Positions 40,558 through 49,918 of a DNA stretch of 64,000 nucleotides are shown here, in pieces. Made by a program: the position numbers and the translations under genes. The stretch is from Aquibium microcysteis (GTDB lineage: Bacteria; Pseudomonadota; Alphaproteobacteria; Rhizobiales; Rhizobiaceae): assembly GCF_014495845.1 (NCBI RefSeq), contig NZ_CP061080.1, forward strand, positions 2,469,001 through 2,533,000, read 5' to 3'. The notes under the pieces are model-generated. The model saw only the letters and a list, made by a program, of their open reading frames with translations. It made no database searches and had not been told where the DNA came from. The first letter of the stretch is position 1, and each line of letters opens with the position of its first letter.

Positions 40558-42692
40558 GGCCGCAATGCCTCCGCGACGTCGATGGATACCCGCGCAACCT
40601 CGATGGTCTCGGCGAGCGGGATCGGCGGCGGTCCTGCGCCTTCGATCGCGCGCAAAAAGGCCGCTGCGCAGGCCTTCTGGCCCTTGTCCTGCCGCCAGAG
40701 CGACATCCGCGAGAAACCCTTCCAGCCGAAACCGGTGAGCTTCCTGAAATTGTCGAGCTGCAGGATGCGGCCGGCCGAGAAGATCTCGAGCCGTTCCTTC
40801 GGGAAACTCCTGGACCCGTTGGCGAAGTAATGGATGGTCCCCAGCGACCCGTCGGCGAACGACAACGATATGCTCGCGGTGTCGCCCGTTCGGGCCGCCA
40901 TTGCCCGCGCATCGAACGAGACGATCGGCGCATCGGCGAGGAACCGCAGCAGGTCGATGAAGTGGCAGGCTTCGCCGACGATGCGGCCGCCGCCGGTTGC
41001 CCTGTCCTGCGTCCAGTGATCGGCGGGGATCGCTCCCGCATTCACGGTCATGACGAAAGACTTCGGCTCTCCGGTGCCGGCAAGCAGCGCCCGCGCCTTC
41101 ACGACATGCGGCGCGAAGCGACGGTTGAAACCGACGATCAGCAGCGGCGCGACGCCACTGGACGCTGCGGCCGCGTGCCCGGCCTCGATACGCTCGAGTT
41201 CGGCATGAGTCAGCGCCAAAGGCTTTTCCACGAACACGTGCTTGCCGGCCTTCAGCGCGGAACAGGCGAAAGAGGCGTGGCTGTCGTGGCGCGTGGCGAC
41301 GACGACGGCATCGACCGCGGGATCGTCGAGAATGACTGCGGCATCGGTCGTCGTCTTTTCGAAACCGAACTTGCGACCGGCGTGAAGTCCGGTGACACCC
41401 GCGCTGGAAGCCACGCAGACGAGCCGCGCCCCGGCCGTCCTGAATGCGGGGATCAGCACGCCCGTGGCGTAGTTACCCGAACCGACGAAGCCGATACCGG
41501 CCTTCCCCGGCACCGTCGCGATGCCTGCAGTGCCGGGCAGCACCACGGTGCGGCGCGTCAGCTCCGCGTCCGGGACTCCGCCGGCGGCAGGATAGTCGAG
41601 CAGGATGCCGAGCGAAGGCACCCCACCCGTCACGAGATCATAGGCTTCGGCTGCATCGTCAAGCGCGAAGCGGTGCGAGATCAGCGGCTGGACGTCGAGC
41701 CGCCCTTCGGCCAGCATGTCGAGCACCGCCTCGAAGTTGCGCTGTTGCGTCCAGCGCACGAAGCCGACCGGATAATCCTGCCCCTTCTCCTCGTAGTCGG
41801 GATCGTAGCGGCCCGGTCCGTAGGAGCACGACACCTGGAACTGCAGTTCCTTTTCGTAGAAGTCGGCTCGGGAGAGCTCCAGCCCGGCAACGCCCACCAG
41901 CACGATCCTCCCCCGCTTGCGGCACATCAGGGCTGCCTGATGCATCGGCTCGCTGCTCTTGGTGGAGGCCGTGATGATAACGGCATCCACCCCGCGACCG
42001 CGCGAGAACGCCTCCGCGGCCGCGACCGGATCGACGCCAGCGGCAAGATCGACGGTCGTCGCACCGAAACTTTCGGCGAGCCGCAGCTTGGCCGGGTCCA
42101 TGTCGATGCCGAGCACGCGGCAGCCATGCGCGCGCAGAAGCTGGACGGTCATCAGGCCGATCAGGCCGAGCCCGGTCACAACCACGGCCTCGCCGAGCGT
42201 CGGCTGCACGAGGCGGATGCCCTGCAGCGCGATGGCGCCGAGAACGGTGAAGGCGGCCGCGTCGTCCGATACGCCCGAGGGCACGCGCGCGCAGAGGTTG
42301 AGGGGCACCGCGACCGCCTCTGCGTGGCGGCCGTTGGAGACAACGCGGTCGCCCGGTGCGAGGCCGGCGACACCGCTTCCCGCCTCGATCACCGTCCCGA
42401 CGTTGCAGTAGCCGAGCGGCAGAGGCTGATCGAGCTTGCTGAACACCGCTTCCAGCGTCGGAGCCAGACCGTCGGTTCGCATCTTGGCCAGCACCTGCCG
42501 CACGCGTTCGGGTTGCTGCCGCGCCTTGCCGACGAGCCCCGCCCGGCCGAAATCGACCAGCATGCGCTCCGTGCCGGCCGAGACCAGTGTCCGCGTCGTC
42601 CGGATGAGGACCTGTCTGGCCCCCACCGCCGGACACGGCACCTCGGCCACCTCCGTGACGCCGCTCCGAAGGGATTGAAGGATCTGTTTCAT
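40554..42692 (-). CDS. bi-domain oxidoreductase (zinc alcohol dehydrogenase + Gfo/Idh/MocA)
   Basis: Protein of 712 residues. The N-terminal half is an MDR-type dehydrogenase: VLIRTTRTLVSAGTERML, LPLGYCNVGTVIEAG, and the NAD loop VVTGLGLIGLMTVQLL. From about residue 395 a second Rossmann domain begins (IGFVGSGNYATGVLIPAF) with the Gfo/Idh pattern HVFVEKPLALTHAELERI and GGGRIVGEACHFIDLLRFL. This fusion is a regular member of O-antigen and capsule loci, where a role in sugar oxidation and reduction is supposed but unproven. First gene of the leftward block. The promoter should lie in 42693-43720. Confidence 0.88.
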   Translation of the reverse strand: MKQILQSLRSGVTEVAEVPCPAVGARQVLIRTTRTLVSAGTERMLVDFGRAGLVGKARQQPERVRQVLAKMRTDGLAPTLEAVFSKLDQPLPLGYCNVGTVIEAGSGVAGLAPGDRVVSNGRHAEAVAVPLNLCARVPSGVSDDAAAFTVLGAIALQGIRLVQPTLGEAVVVTGLGLIGLMTVQLLRAHGCRVLGIDMDPAKLRLAESFGATTVDLAAGVDPVAAAEAFSRGRGVDAVIITASTKSSEPMHQAALMCRKRGRIVLVGVAGLELSRADFYEKELQFQVSCSYGPGRYDPDYEEKGQDYPVGFVRWTQQRNFEAVLDMLAEGRLDVQPLISHRFALDDAAEAYDLVTGGVPSLGILLDYPAAGGVPDAELTRRTVVLPGTAGIATVPGKAGIGFVGSGNYATGVLIPAFRTAGARLVCVASSAGVTGLHAGRKFGFEKTTTDAAVILDDPAVDAVVVATRHDSHASFACSALKAGKHVFVEKPLALTHAELERIEAGHAAAASSGVAPLLIVGFNRRFAPHVVKARALLAGTGEPKSFVMTVNAGAIPADHWTQDRATGGGRIVGEACHFIDLLRFLADAPIVSFDARAMAARTGDTASISLSFADGSLGTIHYFANGSRSFPKERLEIFSAGRILQLDNFRKLTGFGWKGFSRMSLWRQDKGQKACAAAFLRAIEGAGPPPIPLAETIEVARVSIDVAEALRP

Positions 42693-43720
42693 GACGTCGG
42701 GCGATACTCCGATTCGGTGTCGTGCGTCAGGGCGGCCACCGGCTGCCGCGTCCGCGACTCCACCCGTTGCTCCCGGGCAATTGCCATATTCCCGCAGGAG
42801 TGGAAACGTCTGCTTCCCTGGAAATGCCCGAGATCGGTTGGCAGGTCTCGTGATCGGGCGCAGCGGCGGCTGTCGGGCGGCCTGTGCGCACGTCTCTCGG
42901 AGACACCCATGACGCGACGGCGGGCTGGATCGGTCGGTGCAGCGCCTTCACGATCGCGGGTCGCGGCGACCTGAGGTCCGATTGCCCTTCCTGCGCTCGC
43001 GTGCGGACGCCGACCGGTCGAACGCCGCGACGGAAAGGGACATTCTGGAGCAGCCAAATTCCCGGTCCAATCCTCAGAACGGCTATCCTCGCCATCGCGT
43101 GGAGATCCGCACGCACCCGCATTCAAAGCCCGTCTGCCGGACCAGCCGGGTAAACCGGCGCCGGATCGAAAGCCGATGCGGACAACCCCTATCACACGAA
43201 CCCTGCGTGCGGCGTGACCATATCCTTCGAGGTGTGCCCCGCCCTACCGGCCGATACCATCGCTGCATACTCAATCCCGTCGCCCGGGATCAAGGCACAG
43301 ATCGAGAGCCGTGGCCGTATCGCCGCTCACGCTGCCATTTCGGACCCCGGGGATCGCCGAGGATGTAGGCCGATGCTGGTGCCATCCCGGCCATATTGCC
43401 GATCACCTGCAGGAACCGGCCTGCCGCAACCGCGAGGTCCATGGACGATGACGGCTCCGATCGAATTGCAAACGATTGCTGCGCCGGTGTATCGGTGTTC
43501 TGTGGAGCATCCGGGGCCGTGGCCGGGGTCGAAGCGCGCACCGGAACGGCTCCGCCATGGCGAGCGGCGCGAAGGCCGTCCGCTCGTGTCCGAAAGCGGC
43601 GGGCCGGAGTGCGGGCTGCATCGGCGGCGGCGGGGCCACTTTCTTGCCCCCATCCGCGGGCAGAAGCCGCCACCATGACGGCACCGGGTTGGTCCCGGGC
43701 CCGATGGAGCGGAGAGTGAC
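42693..43720. other. ~1 kb divergent region without a supported gene
   Basis: Lies between the leftward polysaccharide block and the rightward GT25 gene, so it must contain both promoters. Open frames exist in several phases, as expected in GC-rich DNA, but none has a ribosome site, signal or recognisable product. No repeats were noticed. It may hold a decayed gene or a long leader. Confidence 0.5.
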
Positions 43721-44443
43721 TTGAAGGCTTATGTGATCCATCTGAAGGATGCGGCAGGCAGACTGCCCCAGGTGGAACGACTGGCGCAGCGGTTGCCGAT
43801 TCCGTGCCAGATCCTCGACGCCGTGGCGGGCGCGCGCCTCTCCGCCCGCGAGATCGATGCGACCTATTGCCGGTCGATCCACTGGCCGCCCTACCCGTTC
43901 CGCCTGTCGAAGGGAGAGATCGGCTGCTTTCTCTCGCATCGCCGGTCCTGGCAGGCGATCGTCGAGGGGGAACAGGCCGGCGGGCTCGTCATGGAAGACG
44001 ACGTGGAGATCGACATGGCTCGACTGCCCGCGGCGCTGGATCTGGTGAAGCGGTTTGCGTCGCCAGGCGACGTCGTGCGCTTCCCCAACAAGTTCAGGTC
44101 CGCGGCGGGGCAGGTCGTGGCGGCGGCCGACGGGCTGGAACTGGTGCGGGAGAACTCGCCGGGACTGAACATGATGATGCAGTGGATCGGCCGTGACGCC
44201 GCGCGCGAACTGCTGGCGCGGACGGAAGTCTTCGACAGGCCGGTGGACGTCTTCGTCCAGATGCGCTGGCTGCACAGGCTGCCGGTCTATGCGCTGCGGC
44301 CCGTCCTGATCCATGAGATTTCCGGGCAGCTCGGCGGGTCGACCATCCAGTCGAGCAACAAGTCGCTGCTGCGCGAGGTCGCGCGCGGGGTGACACGCAC
44401 CGCCTATCGCGGCTTCACCCGGGCTCGCAACCTGTTCGTCTGA
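43721..44443 (+). CDS. glycosyltransferase family 25 protein
   Basis: Protein of 240 residues. AYVIHLKDAAGRLPQVERLAQRL, then FRLSKGEIGCFLSHRRSWQAIVE and GLVMEDDVEI (acidic metal site) are the GT25 (LPS beta-galactosyltransferase-like) motifs. FVQMRWLHRLPVYALRPVLIHE closes the fold. It is expected to add a sugar to LPS or capsule at the cytoplasmic face. The start is TTG 43721 with GGAGAG at about five bases. Confidence 0.85.
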   Translation: MKAYVIHLKDAAGRLPQVERLAQRLPIPCQILDAVAGARLSAREIDATYCRSIHWPPYPFRLSKGEIGCFLSHRRSWQAIVEGEQAGGLVMEDDVEIDMARLPAALDLVKRFASPGDVVRFPNKFRSAAGQVVAAADGLELVRENSPGLNMMMQWIGRDAARELLARTEVFDRPVDVFVQMRWLHRLPVYALRPVLIHEISGQLGGSTIQSSNKSLLREVARGVTRTAYRGFTRARNLFV

Positions 44444-44497
44444 AGCACGTCGCGATCTTCCAGACTCGCCCCCCAGGTTGTAGGTCTGTGTCTTTAG

Positions 44498-44543
44498 CGC
44501 ATGTCTTTCACCCGATTCCGGTGCCCGCTTTCGGGAGATGTGT
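44498..44543. repeat. REP-like imperfect palindrome of the rhizobial intergenic type
   Basis: Between two genes, AGCGCATGTCTTTCACCCGA and TGCCCGCTTTCGGGAGATGTG form an imperfect inverted repeat (CCCGA against TCGGG, CATGTC against GATGTG), with a central CCGG. This resembles the short GCATG...CGG...GGGATCATGC palindromes scattered between genes in rhizobial genomes. Assignment is by resemblance only. Only one copy was found in this window. Confidence 0.55.
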
Positions 44544-44585
44544 TTTTGAGCCACAGCCGGCCGCGGCAATGCGGCGAGGGAAGCC

Positions 44586-45407
44586 ATGAAGAGCCTGGCC
44601 GGCACGTTGGAGAAGCATCGTCGGTACTGGCACTGGCGGCTCGCCGCGCAGGGCCTGCCCCTTTGGTGGCATGTCGGGCGCCCCAACTTCGGCGACGACC
44701 TGACGCCGGACCTGTTCGAACGCCTGGCCGGCTTTCCGGTTCGCTTCGAACCGCGGCGGACGACACCCCACCTGCTCGGCATGGGAAGCATCCTCCAGAA
44801 GGCGACGGCCGCGTCCATCGTCTGCGGAAGCGGCCTGATCGAACCGGTCGGGACCACCATCGCGACGCGCGCGGTCGCTGTGCGCGGCGAGCTTTCCCTT
44901 CGGGCGCTGGCATCGCCCGCCGATGACGTGCTTCTTGGCGATCCGGCGGTGCTCGTCAGCGAACTCGTGTCGCCGCCCGGACACAAGCGCCACCGCTGGG
45001 GCTTCGTCCCCCACGTGCGCTCGGTCCACAGGTGGCGGTCCTGGAACGGGAACCGGCACAAGCTGATCGACCCTGCCGCGCCCGCCTGGAGGGTCGTCGA
45101 CGAGATCGCCTCCTGCGAGACGATCGTGAGCCAGTCGCTGCACGGCCTCATCGTGGCGGACGCGCTCGGCGTGAAGAACGTCTGGGTGGCGCCGTCGGAG
45201 GCCATGCAGGGCGGACGCTTCAAGTTCGACGACTACTTCACGACCCTCGACGCGCCCAAGGACGCCGTGCCCGAGGGTCCCGACCTGTTTCGGGAGCCCG
45301 GCCGCCTCGTCCCCGGCCTGGGACGGTACCGATACGACAAGCAGGCCTACCGGACGCGCCTGAAGGCGGCCATCGCGGATTTCTCCTCGGCCCTGCGGAT
45401 CCGCTGA
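44586..45407 (+). CDS. polysaccharide pyruvyl transferase family protein
   Basis: Protein of 273 residues. NFGDDLTPDLFERLAGF, LLGMGSIL, VCGSGLIEP, RGELSLRAL, LLGDPAVLVSEL and SQSLHGLIVADALGVKNVW are the typical sequence of the CsaB/WcaK pyruvyl-transferase fold (GD, G-S-G, R-x-x-S, GDPA and S-x-x-H-x-x-I). It is expected to add a pyruvate ketal from PEP to a polysaccharide, or to act in a GT-like manner as some relatives do. It follows the GT25 gene and the REP-like repeat. Confidence 0.85.
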   Translation: MKSLAGTLEKHRRYWHWRLAAQGLPLWWHVGRPNFGDDLTPDLFERLAGFPVRFEPRRTTPHLLGMGSILQKATAASIVCGSGLIEPVGTTIATRAVAVRGELSLRALASPADDVLLGDPAVLVSELVSPPGHKRHRWGFVPHVRSVHRWRSWNGNRHKLIDPAAPAWRVVDEIASCETIVSQSLHGLIVADALGVKNVWVAPSEAMQGGRFKFDDYFTTLDAPKDAVPEGPDLFREPGRLVPGLGRYRYDKQAYRTRLKAAIADFSSALRIR

Positions 45408-45415
45408 CGGCGCCG

Positions 45416-45685
45416 CTATCGCCGGAACTCCATCGGCACCCAGATCATCACTTTCGGCGGCCGATCCCGGTCGTACTCGACGGGCAGTGCCTTGGCTGCC
45501 CGCGCATCGCAGCGCGAGCAGACGAAGCGCAGCGTGTCGATCGACCGCCCCTGCCCCACCACCCGGGCGACGTCGCGGGCCCGAAGGTGCCCGACATGGC
45601 GGCAATGGCCGCATTCCACGCGGATCAGCATGTCGTGGCGGGCGGCCCGCCCGATGGTGTCGATCGTTCTGGTCATCCGGAACAA
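45416..45685 (-). CDS. small zinc-ribbon-like hypothetical protein
   Basis: Protein of 89 residues (or 86 from the second Met at 45676). IRVECGHCRHVG and LRFVCSRCDARAAK supply two C-x-x-C pairs 29 residues apart, a probable zinc ribbon. The end (VMIWVPMEFRR) is basic. No family named. It converges on the pyruvyl-transferase gene with eight bases between the stops. Confidence 0.6.
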   Translation of the reverse strand: MFRMTRTIDTIGRAARHDMLIRVECGHCRHVGHLRARDVARVVGQGRSIDTLRFVCSRCDARAAKALPVEYDRDRPPKVMIWVPMEFRR

Positions 45686-45806
45686 ATGAAGAACGAAAGG
45701 CCGTCAGGTCAAGGGGCGCCGGACACGGTCCGATGACGATCCGGTAACGATCCGCAGGGATCGGATGAGGGACCCTCCCGACGCCCGTTGCGGCCCTCCC
45801 ATGATG

Positions 45807-46715
45807 CTACGCGAAGGGGACCGCGGTGGTGCCCGGCGGCAGTTTCGCCTCGTCGTCCGGCTCGACGTGGATGATGACGCGCACCGACGGAACTTCCGCC
45901 TGGAGCGCCGCCTCGATGCGGTCGCAGATGACGTGGCTTTCCCCCACCGTCATCGTGCTGTCGACGACGAGGTGGAACTCGATGAAGGTCGCGCGGCCGG
46001 CGATCCGCGTCTTCAGGTCGTGCACCTCGAGCGCACCCTTGGAGTTCAGCGAGATGATGTCGCGGATCTTGCGGGTGTCCTCGGGATCGGCGGCCACGTC
46101 CATCAGGCCCTGCACCGACTGGCCGATCACCTTCCAGCCCTGCCAGAGGATGTTGAGCGCGACGATGACGGCAAGCAGCGGGTCGAGCACGGCCCAGCCG
46201 GTCACGATGGCGCCGACGAGGCCGATGATCACCCCGACCGACGTGACCACGTCGGTCATGATGTGGCGGCCGTCGGCCTCGAGCGCAGGCGACCGCTCCC
46301 GCCTGCCCGTGCGGATCAGCACGGCGGCCCAGGCGGCGTTGGCGAGCGCAGCCAGACCGTTGATGGCGAGGCCGAGCGACGGCTCGTCCATCAGACGTGG
46401 CGCCTGGAGCGCCGTCCAGGCCTCGCGCATGATCAACATGCTCGCCAGCACGATGAGCACGCCTTCGGTCACGGCCGAGAAATACTCGGCCTTGTGATGG
46501 CCGTGCGGATGATCGTCGTCGGCGGGCTTGTGGCTGACGCGGATCGCCCAGTAGGCGGCGCCCGCCGCGATCACGTTGACGATCGATTCCAGCGCATCCG
46601 AATAGAGCGCGACGGAGCCCGTCACGCGCCAGGCGGCGAACTTGAGGGCCATCACCCCGAAGGCGACGAAGATCGAGGCGAAGGCAAGTCGCCGGATGCG
46701 CTGCTTGACGGGCAT
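45807..46715 (-). CDS. cation diffusion facilitator (CDF) family transporter
   Basis: Protein of 302 residues. Six membrane segments in the first ~210 residues, with the metal site pattern SVALYSDALESIVN (segment 2: S..D) and DGRHIMTDVVTSVGV (segment 5: H..xD) and a histidine-rich DDDHPHGHHKAEY between. The C-terminal cytoplasmic part (HDLKTRIAGRATFIEFHLVVD...VICDRIEAAL) is the ZT_dimer domain. It exports zinc, iron, cobalt or manganese by proton exchange. The metal cannot be chosen from the sequence. It follows trpE(G), a common but unrelated neighbourhood. Confidence 0.9.
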   Translation of the reverse strand: MPVKQRIRRLAFASIFVAFGVMALKFAAWRVTGSVALYSDALESIVNVIAAGAAYWAIRVSHKPADDDHPHGHHKAEYFSAVTEGVLIVLASMLIMREAWTALQAPRLMDEPSLGLAINGLAALANAAWAAVLIRTGRRERSPALEADGRHIMTDVVTSVGVIIGLVGAIVTGWAVLDPLLAVIVALNILWQGWKVIGQSVQGLMDVAADPEDTRKIRDIISLNSKGALEVHDLKTRIAGRATFIEFHLVVDSTMTVGESHVICDRIEAALQAEVPSVRVIIHVEPDDEAKLPPGTTAVPFA

Positions 46716-46758
46716 GATCAGTCTCTCCGCGGCGGCGCAGCGGGCTGCACGTCCAGGA

Positions 46759-48948
46759 TCACGCCGCCTTCACCTTGGCCTTGCGCGGAAGGTGCGCCAC
46801 CACGTTCTCGATCATGCGCATGCCGGCGTTCTGTCCGAGCGACATGATCGATTCGGGATGGAACTGGACGGCCGCGATCGGCTCGCGCTTGTGCTCGAAG
46901 GCCATGATCACGCCGTCCTCGGTCTCCGCCGTCACCATGAACTCGTCGGGCAGCCGCACCGGATCGGCGAAGATCGAGTGATAGCGGCCGACGGTCACTT
47001 CCTTGGGCAGGCCGGAGAAGACGACGCCCGGCTTCGTCACCCGGATGCGCGACGGCTTGCCGTGCATGGGAATGTGCAGCTGGCGCAGTTCGCCGCCGAA
47101 GGCTTCGGCCAGCGCCTGCAGACCGAGGCAGACGCCGAAGATCGGCAGGTCGCGACCTCGCGCCTTGCGGATGGTGGCGGTGCAGTCGAAATCCTTCGGT
47201 GAGCCGGGGCCGGGCGACAGGACGACGAGATCCGGCTGGACGGTGTCGAACACCTCTTCCGGCACCGGCGTTCGCACCGTCGTGACGATGGCGCCGGTCT
47301 GGCGGAAATAGTTGGCGAGCGTGTGGACGAAGCTGTCCTCGTGGTCGACGAGCAGGATACGCACCCCCTCGCCTACCCTCGCCGCCTCGCGCTCCTGCCG
47401 CGCCGCGTTGCTGGAGCCGGCCTCGCGGATCGCCGCGAGCATGGCCGAGGCCTTGAGCTCGGTTTCGGCCTCCTCCTCGTCGGGCATGGAATCGTAGAGC
47501 AGCGTCGCCCCTGCCCGCACTTCGGCGATGCCGTCCTGGATGCGGATGGTGCGCAGCGTCAGGCCCGTGTTCATGTCGCCGTTGAAATGGACCATGCCGA
47601 TCGCGCCGCCATACCAGCGGCGCGGGCTCTTCTCGTTCTGCTCGATGAAGCGCATCGCCCAGAGCTTCGGCGCGCCGGTGACGGTGACGGCCCAGGCATG
47701 CGACATGAAGGCATCGAACGCGTCCATCCCCTCGCGCAGCCGACCCTCGATGTGGTCGACCGTGTGGATCAGCCGCGAATACATCTCGATCTGCCGGCGC
47801 CCGATGACGCGCACGGATCCGGGCTCGCAGACCCGGCTCTTGTCGTTGCGGTCGACGTCCGAGCACATGGTGAGCTCCGACTCGTCCTTCTTCGAGTTCA
47901 GGAGCTTCAGGATCTGCTCCGAATCCGAGATCGCGTCGTCGCCGCGCTTGATCGTGCCGGAAATCGGACAGGTCTCCACCCGGCGGCCCGAAACGCGCAC
48001 GAACATCTCCGGCGATGCGCCGATCAGGTACTCGCCCTGCCCGAGATTGATGAAGAAGGAGTAGGGGGAGGGGTTGATCGACTTCAGCCTGCGGCAGATG
48101 TCCGCCGGGGTGGACCTGCAGCGCTCGAAGAACATCTGCCCGGGCACGACCTCGAACAGATCGCCCCGGCGGAAGCTCTCCATGGCCTTGCGTACCAGCT
48201 TGGCATACTCGCCGGGCTCATGGTCGCCGCGAGGGGGAATGGTGTCCGTCTGCCGGAAGGGTTCGGCAACGCTGTCGCGCGGCAGGCCCTCGGTGGACTG
48301 CTCCCCGAGCGCGAAATCGTAGCGGTCGTGCCAGGCCTGCGCGGTGTAGTGGTCGACCACCAGGATCTCGTCGGGCAGGAACAGCACCAGATCGCGCTGG
48401 CCGGGCGCCCGCTCCAGCTTCTGCTCGACGGGATCGAACTGGAAGGCGAGGTCGTAGCCGAAGGAGCCGTAGAGGCCGATATTGCTGTCCTCGCTGCTGC
48501 GGAACAGCGACACGATCGCGCGCAGGACGGTGAAGACCGAGGGCACGCGGCTGCGCTCCTCCTCGGCGAAGACCCTGCGGGGCTCCGCGACATCGATGCG
48601 GATGAGGCGCGGCCCCTCCTGCGCCACCACGATGTCCGTCAGTCCGTGCAGGGCGGTGGCGATGATCGGCAGCAGGGCCTCGCCGCGGCTGTTCAGCGCC
48701 TCGATGCGCATGGCGCGGCCGGTGGCGCTGATCGAAACCGGCGGATCGATGATCGCCGTGTCCCAGCGCGTATAGCGGCCGGGATACTCGTAATTGGAGG
48801 AGAAGACGGCGCCGCGCCGCTCGTTGAGCCCCTCGATATAGGTCTCGATGGCGCCCTCGTAGGGTGTGGCCGTCCGCCGCCGCGTGACGGCGACGCCGCC
48901 GGCAGTGACAAAGAGTTCCGACCCGTCGGCGCGAAGTTCCGTCGTCAT
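46759..48948 (-). CDS. trpE(G): anthranilate synthase, fused TrpE-TrpG
   Basis: Protein of 729 residues fusing both subunits, the rhizobial form. The TrpE part has [50 protein letters not shown] and [17 protein letters not shown]. The TrpG part has [20 protein letters not shown], the Cys nucleophile in [17 protein letters not shown] and [16 protein letters not shown] (catalytic His and Glu). It converts chorismate and glutamine to anthranilate, the first step to tryptophan. Expression is under a leader peptide and attenuator directly upstream (48987-49104). Confidence 0.97.
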   Translation of the reverse strand: MTTELRADGSELFVTAGGVAVTRRRTATPYEGAIETYIEGLNERRGAVFSSNYEYPGRYTRWDTAIIDPPVSISATGRAMRIEALNSRGEALLPIIATALHGLTDIVVAQEGPRLIRIDVAEPRRVFAEEERSRVPSVFTVLRAIVSLFRSSEDSNIGLYGSFGYDLAFQFDPVEQKLERAPGQRDLVLFLPDEILVVDHYTAQAWHDRYDFALGEQSTEGLPRDSVAEPFRQTDTIPPRGDHEPGEYAKLVRKAMESFRRGDLFEVVPGQMFFERCRSTPADICRRLKSINPSPYSFFINLGQGEYLIGASPEMFVRVSGRRVETCPISGTIKRGDDAISDSEQILKLLNSKKDESELTMCSDVDRNDKSRVCEPGSVRVIGRRQIEMYSRLIHTVDHIEGRLREGMDAFDAFMSHAWAVTVTGAPKLWAMRFIEQNEKSPRRWYGGAIGMVHFNGDMNTGLTLRTIRIQDGIAEVRAGATLLYDSMPDEEEAETELKASAMLAAIREAGSSNAARQEREAARVGEGVRILLVDHEDSFVHTLANYFRQTGAIVTTVRTPVPEEVFDTVQPDLVVLSPGPGSPKDFDCTATIRKARGRDLPIFGVCLGLQALAEAFGGELRQLHIPMHGKPSRIRVTKPGVVFSGLPKEVTVGRYHSIFADPVRLPDEFMVTAETEDGVIMAFEHKREPIAAVQFHPESIMSLGQNAGMRMIENVVAHLPRKAKVKAA

Positions 48949-48986
48949 TCCCGTTCTCCGTTCATCCCGCTGGGCATTCCGGGCGG

Positions 48987-49022
48987 AAAAGGAAAAGGCC
49001 GCCCGGACATTCCGTTGCGGCC
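48987..49022 (-). terminator. trp attenuator terminator
   Basis: On the minus strand GGCCGC (49022-49017) pairs with GCGGCC (49002-48997), with an inner CGGA/TCCG pair, followed by TTTTCCTTTT (48996-48987), an intrinsic terminator between trpL and trpE(G). GCGGCC just after the trpL stop could instead pair with the first arm, giving the antiterminator. Confidence 0.75.
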
Positions 49023-49056
49023 ATTCGAGTTATCCACGCGCGCGCGTCGATGGCCG

Positions 49057-49104
49057 CTAGATTGCGGGCCGCCACCAGTTCGCGATCGTCGACAGGTTGA
49101 TCAT
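49057..49104 (-). CDS. trpL: trp leader peptide, tandem Trp codons
   Basis: Fifteen codons: MINLSTIANWWRPAI, with two consecutive Trp codons, placed about 110 bases before trpE(G) and 35 bases before an intrinsic terminator. When charged tRNA-Trp is short the ribosome stalls at WW and antitermination follows. The same layout is documented in Sinorhizobium meliloti, where the leader transcript also acts as a trans-acting sRNA and the peptide has its own effects. No ribosome site precedes the ATG, and a TTGCGC-N17-TAAGCA promoter-like pair would put the transcript start close to it, so the leader may be leaderless. Confidence 0.8.
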   Translation of the reverse strand: MINLSTIANWWRPAI

Positions 49105-49150
49105 GGCTGCATGCTTAGCGGCGGAATTCCGGCCGCGCAACAAGGATTCG

Positions 49151-49918
49151 TCACGTGCCCGCACGAGGGTCGGGCGGAAGCCGCCGGTCCCCTGGCGACG
49201 GCTCCTGCCTTCGCAGCCTCCAGGCCCTCAGGGCCGTCACGATCAGCCATGCCAGACAGGCCCAGGAGACCCCGAAGGCCCAGCCGGCGGCGACGTCCGA
49301 CGGCCAGTGTACGCCGAGATAGACGCGGCTGGAACCGATGCCGACGGTCAGCAGCACCGCGACCCAGAGCACGTAGGCGCGCACCGCCAGCCCGTCGACG
49401 AAGCGCACGATCACCGTCGCCAGCGTCAGGTACACCACCGCGCTCATCGACGCGTGGCCGCTGGGAAAGCTCGGCGTATGGACGCTGACGAGCTGCTCGA
49501 CCAGATCCGGCCGCGGACGGTCGTAGATCAGCTTCAGCCCGTGCGAGAGCGATGTGCCCAGCACGATCGACAGGACGGTATAGACCGCCGGGCCATACCG
49601 CCGCGAAACGACGAGAAAGCCGGCGACGGCCACGACGATGAGCGTCAGCAGCGGATAGCCGCCGAGCGCGGTGAGCTCGATCATGAACTCCTCGAACCAG
49701 GCCGGCCCCAGCGGGTCGGCGATGTCGGCCGGATTGCGCAACGCCAGCAGCAGCCAGCTGTCCAACCTGTCCAGCTCGGCCTCCGAGACCTCATCGGCGA
49801 TCTGCAGGAAGGCATAGACGCCGAAGCTGAAGAGGGCGGCGATCGCGACGGGCAGGCTCGCCAGGCGAGAGTCGCGCATGCCCCGCACGAGGCCCTTGAG
49901 CGCCGCCGACCTGCTCAC
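49151..49918 (-). CDS. PAP2-family phosphatase, integral membrane
   Basis: Protein of 255 residues, about six membrane helices. The three PAP2 motifs are present: KLIYDRPRP, PSFPSGHASM and SSRVYLGVHWPSDV, so it is an acid phosphatase acting on the outer face on lipid phosphates (for example undecaprenyl pyrophosphate or phosphatidic acid). GTG 49918 overlaps the DUF2254 stop by four bases. A longer upstream frame lacks the family start. Confidence 0.88.
   Translation of the reverse strand: MSRSAALKGLVRGMRDSRLASLPVAIAALFSFGVYAFLQIADEVSEAELDRLDSWLLLALRNPADIADPLGPAWFEEFMIELTALGGYPLLTLIVVAVAGFLVVSRRYGPAVYTVLSIVLGTSLSHGLKLIYDRPRPDLVEQLVSVHTPSFPSGHASMSAVVYLTLATVIVRFVDGLAVRAYVLWVAVLLTVGIGSSRVYLGVHWPSDVAAGWAFGVSWACLAWLIVTALRAWRLRRQEPSPGDRRLPPDPRAGT

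Noticed and set aside
43403..45223. 606-codon minus-strand ORF
   Set aside because: It is antisense to the GT25 and pyruvyl-transferase genes, with no recognisable product.
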